From positions 816,314 through 880,313 of the forward strand of contig JAINUG010000002.1 in the NCBI GenBank assembly GCA_029706075.1: a DNA stretch of 64,000 bases, written 5' to 3'. The notes beneath the pieces were generated by a model. It was not told the DNA's origin. It did not search any database and saw only the letters and a program-made list of their open reading frames with translations. Origin of the DNA: Aldrovandia affinis. Its lineage: Eukaryota; Chordata; Actinopteri; Notacanthiformes; Halosauridae. The translations under genes were made by a program, and so were the position numbers. This document shows positions 35,292-47,305 of this stretch, one piece after another. The first letter of the stretch is position 1. Each line of letters starts with the position of its first letter.

Positions 35292-37495
35292 TACATGCAT
35301 GCAGACATTCAGGCTATAATAAATTGAAAAAACATTATTGCAATTTTAAACAGTACTAAAATAATATGGTAAGTTAATAAAGTAAACAAAAAAGAATATA
35401 GAATATGATATAATATTAATTAATTAAATATAAAATATTTGTTTAAAGTTTTTAAGTTTTCACCTGCTTCAGATGCAAATTCATGTTTAAAAACTATAGC
35501 ATAGCCAAACATTCTGTCCATTTTAGAACATCATGCTGTCTTGTTCTACTCCCTCACCTTGCACCAATAATATGCAGTAATAATCAAAATAAGGAAATCT
35601 GAAATCTGAATGTGTGTAGTTTAGTTTGTCCAATGATGTACTCCATTTTATTGTAGAGAAAGTAAGTCTAATAATGTGCTCTTCACAAGCCACAGCGCTC
35701 GCTCTTCATCAGACATGACGAATTTGCCAGTTCAAACTATGGCAAAGGTATTAAAGGGGAGGAAAGCTGATGATCTGATTGGCCATAATGAACCAAACCC
35801 TCCCCACACCCACAGGTAATGATTTTTCTTAAATCAACCTCCTTCAAATGTATTTTGCATTGTTATGCAAAACATTTCACGTCATAACTTGACAAAAAAG
35901 ATGTCGTATCTAAACTTGATAAAATGATAAATAGGAACAATGGGTAAAACCTTTTTGACCCAACAGAAAACATGTCCCATCCAACATTTTCAGAACGGTA
36001 TGTTCTGATTCTAGTTTGTGTGAACCTGCTCCTTTTGAATCTGCCCTTGTTGTGTTGGGAGCTGCCTTGTTTTCATGTTGTCTAGTTTGTGGGGAATTTG
36101 TAGAAGCAATTTCTGTCTCTTGCGAGAGGGCAAGGTGACTTTTTTTGCTCCGCATTCTTGAGCAAGCTTTAAAGCACAGTTTTCAGTGTTGTTTTGTCAA
36201 ATAGCTGTGGCCAGTGTGCAAGCCCATGGAGCTGAATAGGATCAAGTCATCTGAATCAATGCTGGCACTAGGAGGATTGGCCTCACCTGCCGGCACTGCA
36301 CCCAGTATGTGTTCACAAATATCTATTACACAGAGTTAGTAGAACAGGTGATACTGCATAGCACCATATCAAAAAGGCTACACACGGAAGCATTCATTTT
36401 TGATGATCATAGTGTAGTATGTGTAACGTTCATAAAGTGACATAAATACTCTCTGATAAAGCATCAATATGTCCCCTATCTGCGAGTTACACAGTGTAAA
36501 TATGTAAGTAGGTGACATTTTCATATCTAAATGAAAAGACTTCAGATCAGTGCTCGGCTTAAACAAAGCATACAATCGTTGAGTGTCAACCAATAATTGC
36601 ATTTCATACGAGAAATGTCACCATGTGGCAACTAAATGCAGGTTTAGTAATTAATGAATTGGTTTTGAAAACCATGATGCCATATGGCATCGCCGGGTTG
36701 GAGAGGGCTAACCCCTCATTAGTAAGTTTAATCACTTCCCCAAATCACTGTAATCCAGTCCGATCCCAATTTACTGCCAGCTCTCGCTCTGACCTGAGGT
36801 CAACTGAAAACTCTTGAAAAGGCGCTCTTCACATAAACAAGTGGGCAACAAAACAAGATATTTTTCTTTTAAATAACTTTTATAATTGTGTTTGGAGGAA
36901 GAAGCACCGAAGAAAATAAAGTGTTCGCATCGAATGCACCTTATGAGAACCGTCATTATCGCGGAACTGTAAGCAGCCGTGAAATAAATACAAACGGTGC
37001 TTATTTATCTCTACAGTCTGTTCCTAACACAGTTTAGACTGTTAATATTTCTTCTGTGCAGTATTACCTGAGAGTGAGAGAAGTCATTTCCAAGGTCATC
37101 TCCCTTTTAGCAATATTCCTTAATGTAGAACGTCCTGCCATTAGGAGCTTTGCAATGGTGATAGTGAGTTATTTGATTTATGGGCTTTTCTGCAATAGCA
37201 AGATTCTAAAATAATGATAAACGTGACCACTTCTGTTCAGGGTAACGGAATTTCTGCCAATTTGATTTTCAACAACAACACTTGTTTGGCACTGACGGTG
37301 GTACTACAAAACTGATTTTGCTTTGATATTCAGATATTCAGTAGATGCAAATAGCTTTGTTTTATCGTAAGGGTCACCTGGAAGGTGATCACATCGTTGA
37401 AATCCTTTACATATTTACTTCCAGAATATACTGCATATACATTAAAAGTGTACAGTGACTTCTGCATCGCCCTGCATAAGGCGAAATTCCTTTCA

Positions 37496-37562
37496 CTCTC
37501 TTTCTCTCTCTCTCTCTCTCCCTCCCTCTCTCTCTCTCTCCCCCCCTCTCTCTCTCTCTCTC
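37496..37562 (+). repeat. CT microsatellite
   Basis: CT run with CCCT and CCCCCC interruptions. Confidence 0.96.
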
Positions 37563-38215
37563 ATTAGGATGCATTCGAACACTCTTGTTTAAAAGTTCAC
37601 TCTCTGTCATTCAGCATTCCACACACAAAGGGGGCTCCACTTTGACAGGCCCTCAGTGCCCTCACCGTGCCATCACCACGCTCCCGGCTCTGCCATTTCA
37701 CCAAATATGTCTGAGCACTGTCTGTGCAAACCATTCACCGTCTCTAGCACCTACTCTCTGATTCCATGGAAACCCTTCAGATTCTTGCCCTGATATATTA
37801 AAAAACATGTTCCTATGCTTTGTGCCCTCGCTCCTTGCTGGCGTTTATACGAGTATGTCAACACCGATCATGCGATCTGAAACCGCGAGCACAATCTGTT
37901 TACAGCTCCCAGGTTTTCTCATCTACACTACAGGATGGGTGAAACAACTTTGTTACGTTAGAAACTTGCTGGAGGCGAAAACCACCAATTACTGAGACCC
38001 AATGCAAAATGGGATTTGTGCAACAAAGTGAGTTACGGTAATTTGGGTAAAGTGGCAAAACCTGTTATCAGTTTTACTTACCTTTTTGAAAAATATTATT
38101 ATATGTATTGTAGAGACTGTTATTATATTTACATGTGCATGGTAGTGTGTTACATAATATGGCGTAGTACTTACATCGTTTATATTTACATTACATTTAT
38201 ATTCATGCCATAATG

Positions 38216-38318
38216 TATTTTCACACTGTACCAGACTGCCTTGGCAACACTGCCTCTGTTTGTTCCACCAATAAAGCACCTTTGAATTGAATTGAATTGA
38301 ATTGAATTGAATTGAGAG
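38216..38318 (+). mobile_element. Retrotransposon 3' tail with TTGAA repeats
   Basis: CTTGGCAACACTGCCTC, AATAAAGCACCTTTGAATTG and then several ATTGA units. This is a familiar fish retrotransposon end; the family is not assigned. Confidence 0.65.
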
Positions 38319-38415
38319 TGAGGGAGGGAGAGAGAGGGAGATGGAGGACGAGGGAGACAAGGGAGGGGGAAATGAGATAGAACATCCCACGACTCCGTAA
38401 CATAGGCAAGATATT

Positions 38416-38588
38416 TTGAAAAGGATAAAATCTGTCATCTAGATTGGACATCCTTGTCAGGCTCGCCATGTTTGTTTTATCAGGTGTCACCCCAGCCAGC
38501 TTTACTTCCTTACTGGTCTCTCTCTAGCAAGCAACACCAATACAGTTCACTGTTGAGTTCATGATGCGATAAGAGAAAATACACTGTA
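38416..38588 (+). repeat. 173-bp dispersed repeat, copy 1
   Basis: Near-identical to 44277-44450. Shared blocks include TGTCATCTAGATTGGACATC, CAGGCTCGCCATGTTTGTTT and TTCATGATGCGATAAGAGAA. I count about two substitutions inside the core and a few at the edges. Both copies are preceded by GA-rich sequence. Not a coding sequence I recognise. Confidence 0.92.
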
Positions 38589-38589
38589 G

Positions 38590-38772
38590 CTTATATAGAG
38601 GATGTAGAGGGATATTATTTTTCATGTTTTATTTTTAATTTTTTTTTTTGAGAGAGAAATAAAACTTGGAAATATATACCTACTGTAAATATTGTATATG
38701 TTGCACTGTTCATTTCTGTGCTTTGACAATATTGACAGTTTTTTTTTACCAGTAAAGCCTTTTGAATTGAAC
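38590..38772 (+). mobile_element. Second retrotransposon 3' tail
   Basis: GTTGCACTGTTCATTTCTGT, TTTGACAATATTGACAG, CCAGTAAAGCCTTTTGAATT; similar in plan to the tail at 38216-38318 but without the TTGAA array. It directly follows the 173-bp repeat, so the two may be one element. Confidence 0.5.
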
Positions 38773-40030
38773 TGGGAAAGAGAGAGTGAGAGAGAGAGGA
38801 GGAGTAGAGGGGAGCGGTAAACAGAGGTGTTTATTGGTGATGGAGGGGGGTGGGGAGCAGTGCGTTCCTGCCCTTTGTAGGGCTTTAGTTAATCTGGTGA
38901 CTCCAGTGTGGGAGCAGTGGAACACCGAGGCAGCCCAGCTGTGCGCGCTCATTCTGAGCAGGGTGATCTGGTGATCTTAACCCCCCAACCCCGGCCTTCT
39001 CCCAGGGAGTATCGGGCCATGCAAGTGCGTGGCAGGCTGCCTCTAATCTCCCGGGGTTAAGTAAGAGGGCTTTACACAGCTCTTGCACTCTGACATCATC
39101 ACTCTGCAAACCCTCATCTTGAAATGACAGAATTACCACACCGTCTCTGTTCTGCCCCCTGCCTGCTGGCGGGAGAAAAGCAACCACTCACACATTTCAC
39201 CGATGACACTCAGAACAGAAAAAAATATTTTGGGGGGGGCGGGGGGGGGGCTGGCGAACTTCTATGTCCGTTGACGATGTATTTTGATTGCTATTCTACC
39301 GTACGTGCGGCACGTTCCCGGGCGGATATTTATGTATTCCTCTTGAAGGAAAATAGATGCTTTATGAGGTTATAACAAACAAATAGCCAGTTTTAGGTCT
39401 GAAATGTTTATGAGGAGCAATCCATTTTACTGGGAGGCTTTTTTCCCTCTCTCTCTGAGAGGTGGAGGTTCAGACTCGTGCTGTGGGGTCACCCTCATGT
39501 AGAATCCCCCTCCACCCCCACCCCACCTCACCCCCACATCACCCCACCCCACCCCACATCCATCAGGTTTTTCCATTACTCCACCTGCGAAGCCAGAGGT
39601 TGATATTCAGATATAAATTGCCAGCCGAGTGTGTTTTACTGCTCTGCGGCTGCGTGATTTACACACACACCCTGGTCCTACTTCACCAAATAGCTTCACC
39701 GGTGACTCGCACGCTCCGAAATTTACTGGCCTTTACATGACATTTGTGGGTACAGAGACACAAAAGAGCAAAGTGCATGTTTAATAAGAGCCGTACATCT
39801 TAATAACACCTGCGGTTAGGGGGGTCGGGGCATTCCTCTTTGGCAGTTAGCTCAGGGCGTAGATTTGTTATCTGGGTTTATTAGCGCTCAGCCATGATTC
39901 TTTTAGTGGAGATGTAACGGAATAGTCACCGCATATTTGAAACATTAAAAGGGAAATGGAAACATTTTCCAGTGATAATATAAATCCTTGGTTCATACAG
40001 CCAAACATTTTCAATTTTATAGTGTCTGTA

Positions 40031-40109
40031 AGGAGTATTTGTGTTGGTACATTGTCTATAATGGTAGCTGTGTTGGTGCAGGATCTATAATTGGTAGCTG
40101 TGTTGATTG
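40031..40109 (+). repeat. 29-bp repeat, second locus
   Basis: ATAATGGTAGCTGTGTTGGT and ATAATTGGTAGCTGTGTTGA are 29 bp apart, matching the unit and period of the array at 5238-5475. A related GTGTCTGTGATGGGTATTTG occurs at about 40160. Confidence 0.85.
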
Positions 40110-40733
40110 TGTTCTTATGTTGAATCCTTGTGTTCGAGTGTCTAAGGAGGGTTTGTGAAGTGTCTGTGATGGGTATTTGTGCTAGCCTCGAGACGGTTCA
40201 TTATAAATCATTGGTTTGTACAACCAAACACATTGTCCCAAATTTCCATTATACAGGAAACAGCTGTACAGTGGGTGCCCTAGACTTTGAGTCACCTTGG
40301 GGAAATTCTGTGTTGTCTTCTGTGGACAGACACATTTCTCTGCGTTGTATGTTTCTTGTTATGGTGTCGGATGGACCGGAAGCCTGTCTCCTGGTTTAAG
40401 CCGTGTCCCGAAGCTCCCAGAAAAGATGACATCATCAGAGAGAGACAGATAACACACTTCGAGGACACTGACCTCAGCTGGCAAAGCAGGGCCATTTGAT
40501 GCTTAATATTCTCCTTTTTGGAATAAAGAGCAGGGTGAGGATGCTGACACTGGATCAAAATTAATCATCAAGCTCCCCCCAACAGAACGCTGTGATGCTG
40601 GAAACAGAGACAGGCCGGTCTAATGTTTGGAAGCATTACCTTCAGGTAGATGTGATTGAAATTTAGATGAACAGAAACATCCTGGGGCCTGAAATTCTAA
40701 AAGTAGATTTTCCCACGTTCATACGGTTCGAGT

Positions 40734-41330
40734 GTGGTTGTGTGTATGCGGTTGTTGTTGTTATGTGAGTGTACTGTGTATGTGCTTTTATTTGTGTGGG
40801 TGTATATGTTTGTATGTGTATGCGGTTGTCTGAGTGTACTACTGTATGTGTGCGAGGGTGTGTATGTGTGCATGTGTGCCAGGGTGTGTGTATTTACATA
40901 TGTGTGCCAGGGTGTGTGTCTGTGTATGTGTGCGAGGGTGTGTGTGTGTGTGTGTGTGTCTGTGTATGTGTGCGAGGGTGTGTGTGTGTGTGCGAGGGTG
41001 TGTATGTGAGCATGTGTGTGCCAGGGTGTGTATGTGTGTGAGGCTGTGTGTATGTGTGCGAGGGCGTGTATGTGTGTGAGGGTGTGTATGTGTGTGAGGG
41101 TGTGTGTGTGTGTGTGTGTGTGCGAGGGTGTGTATGTGTGCATATGTGTGTGAGGGTGTGTATGTGTGCTAGCGTGTGTATTGTGTGTGTGTGTGAGAGA
41201 GGGTGTGTATGTGTGTGAGGGTGTGTGTGTGTCTGTGCGATGTGAGAACTGTGTGTATAAAGCCTTGTATTGTGTGTGTGTATGTGTGTGAGAGAGAGGG
41301 TGTGTATTGTGTGTATGTGAGAACTGATAT
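40734..41330 (+). repeat. TG-rich imperfect minisatellite
   Basis: About 600 bp built of GTGTGTATGTGTGCGAGG-like units with pure TG runs. Long Cys/Val (+ strand) and His/Thr (- strand) frames arise from it and are not genes. Confidence 0.95.
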
Positions 41331-42696
41331 AAAGCCTTTAGGCTTGTCCACATCATCACATGAGATTGTAAACCTCCATTGTACTAAGTGTAAAATACTA
41401 ATTCTATCACAAGACCAGAACTGTTATTTCTACCCCATACGGCTGTTACATAAAATCACCTAGTAAAACATTGTTATTGTTAACAGATGGTGTTCTTTTT
41501 GTTAAGATGACCTCATCAGATTCTGGCCTGTTAATTGGCTATTTGCTATGCTCTGTTGACTGGACATTTTGCTGATTGTCTTTCCATGCATGGGCCTAAG
41601 ACTGGCATCCGTAACATAAAAGTGAAAGTAAACAAGAGAAGGTTTTTCTGTCACAGAGGTTATTATTTATTTAAAAATCAATGAATTTGTGTTTCCATCG
41701 GATTATCTCGGGAGATCATTTTCAAAGGCTGTGAGGGAAGTCTGCAGCATACACGTCTGAAGGTAAAATACGAACACACGCCGCCATCTGTCTTAATGAT
41801 CAGATCCTTTATTCCCTGCATCTGAAACGTTGTCTCACCGATGACAGTTCGCCTAACAGACATGCACACTCCACACAACACAAACACGCACACAGGCACA
41901 TACCTAAACACACATTTTATACAACAGATGCACACACTCTCCACAGAAAAAAAGGACAGAATTACATACGTCTGCTAGCCACAGTGAGATCACTACTTTT
42001 ATGGCTCAAGGGCTGTGGATCAATTCTCCTTTAAAGGCTAAGCTTTAAGTAGGTAAAATAATACTGTCAGACAAACACACAGCAGAGATGCATGGAGGCT
42101 TTGATACAGAATGGACCATGGAGCTTTGATAATGCTGGCACTATTTACTTTACACCCAGCACATGCTAAGCTGCCATTACGAATCCTCACCACAGACAGA
42201 ACACAGGGACCACCACTTGTAACATGGACAATACACAGACCTGCACTGACTGTACTGATTCAGCCCTGACTGTACTCACAGCCCTGTATGCCTGTACTGT
42301 CAGCTCTGTGTGACTGTACTGACTCGGCCTGGCGTCCCCCTTGCTGTGGAACACAGAAAGTCACCAGCTTTCTCGCTGGCCAGTTATCACCATCTTAGTC
42401 ACCAGCCAGCCCATTAAACACTGTGCCCTTTACAGACGGAAGGGCCAGCAGTTCCACGTCCCTCCCCTAAGGGAACCCCCGTTTCCTGCCAGCAGAGAGA
42501 GAACTGGAGTTCACGTCTTCTCAGGACTGTGTGGGAGGTGGGGTGCATAAAAAATACCCAATCAGATATGCTAAACTCATTGTATGAGCATGGTTCAGCG
42601 GACCAGTTTGGGAGTAGGGCAGAGCTTCAGTCAAACACCCTAGAGTGTATCCTATGCTGACATGGATTTTCGTATGAACAGATATAGGAAAACTAA

Positions 42697-43083
42697 GATG
42701 CTGCTGGAAGTGGTGTTGGTGGGCTAGAAGGGGGCGGTCTTCCCTCTGGACCAAATAAAACCCCAATGGCCCAGTGCAGTGGCAGGGACTGCTGTAGGAG
42801 ATTTCATCTTTCGGATGATGTTAAACCGAGGTCCCGAATCTCTGGTCATTAAACATCCCATGGCACTTATCATCTTTCCAGTAGGAGGTTTCCCATGGCA
42901 CTTATCGCAGTAGGAGGTTTCCCGGTGTCCTGATCAAATTCCAAACATCTCTCTTTCAATCTGGCACATAATCATCCCCCAGTTTAATTGGCTCAAGAAT
43001 CTCCCCTCTCTCCACCTCAGCTGGCATGTGGTGAGTTTTCTGATCAAAATTGCTGCTGTGCCAGGTGGGTGCTACACAGTGGT
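42697..43083 (+). mobile_element. SINE-like vertebrate repeat, + copy
   Basis: Blocks in order: GCTGCTGGAAGTGGTGTTGG, TTTCGGATGATGTTAAACCG, GGTCATTAAACATCCCATGG, CCAGTTTAATTGGCTC, GGCATGTGGTGAGTTTTCTG and AGGTGGGTGCTACACAGTGG. I recognise this as a widespread fish repeat (possibly of the V-SINE type; the name is uncertain). A short internal duplication (CCCATGGCACTTATC twice) is present. Confidence 0.8.
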
Positions 43084-43184
43084 GATTTTACATGTTTTGG
43101 ATTCCTGAAAAGAATTATTATAAATATTTTATAATATTTTCTTCTTCTTATCATTATGTTGCTGACTTCATGTGTGAGAGGGTG

Positions 43185-43860
43185 TTAGACCATGTATTTG
43201 GTGGTTACCAAACATGTGAGAGTGGGTAGCTGATGATTACTGAGCATATGAGAGTATTTGAGAGTGTGTAGCTGGTGATTACTAAGTGTGTGAGAGGATG
43301 TGAGTGTGATGTTAGTGATTATCAAGTGTGTACAGTAAGAGTGTGTGAGATGTTGCTGATTGAGTGTGTGAGAGTGTGAGAGTAATGTTGGTGATGGAGT
43401 GTGTGAGAGCATATAGCTGGTTATTAGCGAGCGTGTGAGAGGGTGTGGGTGAATGAGTTTGTGAGAGTAATGTTGGTGATTAAGTGTAAGAGAGCATGTA
43501 GCTGGTTATTAGCAAGAGTGCAGTGTAATGGTTAGGGAGCTGGGTTGTAACTCACAGGTTGCTGGTTCAATTCCCAGTGGAGCACTGCTGTTGTACCCTT
43601 GAGGAAGGTGCTTAACCTGAATTGCTTAAGTAAAAATATCCAGCTATAGGTGTGGGTGAGTGGGAGTGCTTGAGAGTAATGTTGGTGATGGAGTGTGAGA
43701 GAGCCTGTAGCTGGCTATTAGCGAGCGTGTGAGAGCGTGTGGGTGTGTGAGAGTATGTAAGAGTAATTTTGGTGATGGAGTGTGTGAAAGCATGCAGCTT
43801 GTTATTAGAAAGCCAGTGAGAAGGTGTGGGTGTGTGAGAGGGTGTCCCACACGTCCCATA
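43185..43860 (+). repeat. Degenerate ~100-bp minisatellite split by a SINE
   Basis: GAGAGTAATGTTGGTGAT, GAGAGCATATAGCTGGTTAT, TAGCGAGCGTGTGAGAGG and GTGTGGGTG recur several times on both sides of 43521-43648, where a SINE head interrupts the array. Confidence 0.85.
43521..43648 (+). mobile_element. tRNA-derived SINE, tail-less copy
   Basis: CAGTGTAATGGTTAGGGAGC, GGTTGCTGGTTCAATTCCCA (B box), GCTTAACCTGAATTGCTTAA and ATATCCAGCTATA. It matches the first half of the SINE at 9373 and lacks the L2-type tail. Confidence 0.85.
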
Positions 43861-44276
43861 AATGAGCTCTACACGTTTTTTAGTTTGACACACCGGCTGC
43901 TTTGAACAGCTGACATCCCTGGCTGCAGAGCTGTCATCTCCAGCCACAGTTTTTTTGGTGAAATTCTGCACACCAGAGAGACGAGGAGTGGGAGTCGGAG
44001 CGTGTGACAGGACAAGGTGTGCGTTGTCTCTCCTACGCACCTGGTCTCCATGACAACCTCTCCAGACACAACAGGAGGGAGCGGAGAGAAAGACGGGGAA
44101 GGGAGGCTGCCAAGGACAGACCTGCCTCTGGGCATTAACACACTGAAGGGCATGGGCGCTCCTCAACATCCTCAAAAAGAGAGTGGGAAGAGTAGGAGGG
44201 GGAAATAGACAGAGATGGGGAGCGTGGGAGAGAGGGAGGGAGGGGGGGGGAAAGAGATAGATTGAGAGAGACTTGG

Positions 44277-44450
44277 TTGAAAGGGATCAAATCTGTCATC
44301 TAGATTGGACATCCTTGTCAGGCTCGCCATGTTTGTTTTATCAGGTGTCACCCCAGCCAGCTTGACTTCCTTACTGGTCTCTCTCTAGCAAGCAACACTA
44401 ATACAGTTCACTGTTGAGTTCATGATGCGATAAGAGAAAAATGCAGTGTA
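44277..44450 (+). repeat. 173-bp dispersed repeat, copy 2
   Basis: Same sequence and orientation as 38416-38588, 5.9 kb away. It lacks the retrotransposon-like tail that follows copy 1 and is followed by AT-rich sequence, then the element at 44518. Confidence 0.92.
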
Positions 44451-44517
44451 ATTATGCAGATTGAGATTTGTGATATGAGATTATTAGATGTAGATTTGTA
44501 ACATGTAGTAAGATATC

Positions 44518-45978
44518 GGGACCTATTTTGGTGAATTAGGATGGTGTCGGTAACGCAGACGCAAAGCGAAGACGGTGGCGCTTTAGGGTGTGTCTAACGC
44601 AATTTTGGTTATTTCGTGATTCAGGATGATAGCGCACCTCCGGCGCAGTTGTAAAAGAGGTTGGATTAACTTTAAACAAATACATGTGGATGTGGTGGGG
44701 GTTTGGTTTCATAATGGCCAATCAGAACACCTATTTTCTATCCCTTTAAATACTAGTGCGTTAACGCTATAGCAAATTGGCAATTTCCTCACATGACAGT
44801 TTTGCGCGTCTGCGCCAGGAGCGCTTCTCAAAAGAGGAGAGAGGAGGTGCAGAAAAATTGGCGTGCGAATCAGAGGGGGAAAACAAGGCGCACATTAATT
44901 TGTTATTTTCATGATGTGAGTTTATATTTTGAGACCTACCTACATTGTTTTATTTTACCATCTATTTTTTTCCTTATTTGTAGGCTTTCCAACTTTTTAA
45001 AAGTTTATTTTCTTCTAACTTAATGTAATTGTTAAATGGAAAGCAATAAATAACAAATTCACAACTGCAACTAGGCCTGTTTCATTTATGTTTGTCATGC
45101 AGTAGGCCTACATGTGCATCACAAACCACCTGGATATTAATGGAGTGGACCCCCTTCCGATTCCATAAATGATACCGTGATCACATGGTGCGCGCAACTG
45201 CACATTTGTGCAGACCCCAGGGAATCCACCTTGTTTAGTTCTCTGCTGGCTGTCGGGTGTAGGAAAAGTAATAAACTAATTTGCATGTTGGACAAGACTG
45301 GAAGAAACTGCATGTACAGCCCAACTGATAGCCGTCTGGCAAACACCAGCTACCAAACCCAGGGTATCGCTCACGGTATCACCTTTGCATATCGCCTATC
45401 ACATTTTCTGTAGTGCAAATGGAAAGAATAAAACCCTTTCACATAAGAAACATATATTTATTTAACAGGTGTATCTTACTGAACGGTAGCGATGGATGGC
45501 CTGCTGGCTTCAGTCTTTCATGTCTGTGCATTGAATAACCACAAGCTGTGGTGAAATAGTTTTTAGCTTAATTGATTATGCTTGCAAGTTACCCATGGAT
45601 TGGACGATTTGCCTCAACGGGGGGAATTCACAATATTCACAAAACATTCTCATGTGATTTCAGATAACCTTATGTTCATATGTGCGCATCAATAAAGTCA
45701 CCAAATTGCACAGAGCGCCAGCGTTTGCGCTAAGAGGTGGTTTGACACCAAGCGTTTGCGCTAAGAGGTGGTTTGACACCAAACTTGCATAGCGCTGACT
45801 GTTTTCATAGTCACACCCCCTATTGCGCTGCCCAGCTCATAGTCGCGCAAACACCTTCATTGCGCACCACGAAATTGCCAAACTCGGTGGAGACGGGAAA
45901 TATTCCGTTTGCGACAGACGAAACTGGCAATTAATCTGCGCTAGGGCGTAACGCCCTACTGGCACAAAAATAGGGCCC
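44518..45978. mobile_element. 1.46-kb element with terminal inverted repeats, non-coding
   Basis: The left end GGGACCTATTTTGGTG and the reversed right end GGGCCCTATTTTTGTGCCAG are imperfect inverted repeats. Subterminal parts are rich in GCGC, GCGCA and TGCGC on both sides. A GGGCCCTAT end is typical of PIF/Harbinger or ISL2EU-like vertebrate elements (from memory). No transposase is recognisable; the longest frames are under 80 codons. The target duplication is unclear (AT on both sides is possible). Confidence 0.6.
45720..45781 (+). repeat. 31-bp tandem duplication
   Basis: AGCGTTTGCGCTAAGAGGTG plus GTTTGACACCA is present twice in perfect tandem, inside the element at 44518-45978. Confidence 0.95.
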
Positions 45979-46429
45979 ATTATGTTTAATTGTAGAGGTG
46001 GCTAGCTAAAGCTAGCTAACAAGCTTTTTAAGATCTTTATGTAAAATGGCTGAATTAGCTTCTTGAGAACGTTTTTTTACTTGATAAATTATGACATTTA
46101 TCAGAAAAAGTACAATAAATCTATACACAATTAATGTAGTTGCGCATATACCAGATGACAAGCCTAAACAAGTAGAAACCTAACACAATACATCTTCATT
46201 TAAAATATGGTATATAGAACCGTGGCAGCCCTCTGACAGTCACAATGATTGCAGTGCACATTTTATATTAAATACGTTTTGGAGTTCGCTCCATGCAGTT
46301 TTGCTGAGAATCTTTAATGAAATGCTATGGTCTGAAAATAGTTTAATCAGATGTTAAGTGCAAGAAATGAAGGATGCATTTTTCACAAGTGCCATACTAA
46401 TTTTATACAACCAGTAACACATCATTATT

Positions 46430-47150
46430 ACATTTTACATTTGCATTTTCTGAATTTAGCAGACACTCTGATCCAGAGTGACTGACAATAAGTGCATTTA
46501 AAATGGCAAGAATAATCACAGCTAGAGCGAGAGCTCATAACAGCAACAACACAACAGATGGCATCATATACAGATATGCCCCACACCTATAAAACAGGGA
46601 GAGAAAAGTACATTTCCCAAAGTACATTTCCCAAGCCGGGGCGGACAGTTGGACAGAGGAGGCCCGGCGGAGAGGTCTAACTGAGGTGTACGGTGCGATC
46701 AGTGTCGATAGGTAGGAGGGAGGACTAGCCTTCACGGCCGGACAGGCCAGAACTACTGATCTGAATTGGATTCAGTGAAGTGTGGTGAGTAGTGGAGTGA
46801 CAAATATGAATTTGGATTGTTGACCAGACAGTGGCAGTGGCATTGTGGACTAGTTGCGGTGGCTTGATGCCACAGGCCGGTAAGCCAGCCAGCAAGGTGT
46901 TACAGTAGTCCATACGTGAGTTTACCAAAGCTTGAACCAGTAGCTGTACGACCTCTTGGGTGAGGAATGGGTGAATTCTCCTGTGATGGGAGAATCAGCA
47001 GGCCTGGGTGATTACTGCGATGTGCTTTGAGAAGCACAGTTGGTCATCCAGAGTCACTCCAAGGTTCTTGTAAGACCAGGAGGGAGACACTATGGAGCCT
47101 TCCACGGTGATTGAGGCGTCATTATTGTTAAAGTAGATGTATTTAACTGT
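46430..47150 (-). pseudogene. L2-clade LINE 3' portion, decayed
   Basis: Minus-strand frames give the end of a reverse transcriptase: SYKNLGVTLDDQLCFSKHIA near 47030-47090, then NSRMDYCNTLLAGLPACGIK near 46870-46925. Both blocks are typical of L2/CR1-group LINEs. The remnant appears to end near 46430 in the hairpin tail (reversed GTCACTCTGGATCAGAGTGT, CTGCTAAAT), the same tail as the SINE at 9373. The part 46560-46735 is diverged, and frameshifts separate the blocks. Confidence 0.82.
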
Positions 47151-47281
47151 GTGTGTATGCGGCGTAGGTCTTATGTCCTTGTGAAGTGTGAAGTAAACCG
47201 TATGCATACTCTATACCGATTCAAAAGCACTTGGTCCAATGGAGTAGGAGAGATGAAACATCACTCAAGGGGCGCAATGCC

Positions 47282-47305
47282 TCACACACACACACACACA
47301 CACAC
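47282..47305 (+). repeat. CA microsatellite
   Basis: About 12 CA units. Confidence 0.95.

Noticed and set aside
44518..45978. Host gene in the GC-rich part around 44800 and 45180-45410
   Set aside because: Frames are short and unrecognised and lie inside an element bounded by inverted repeats.
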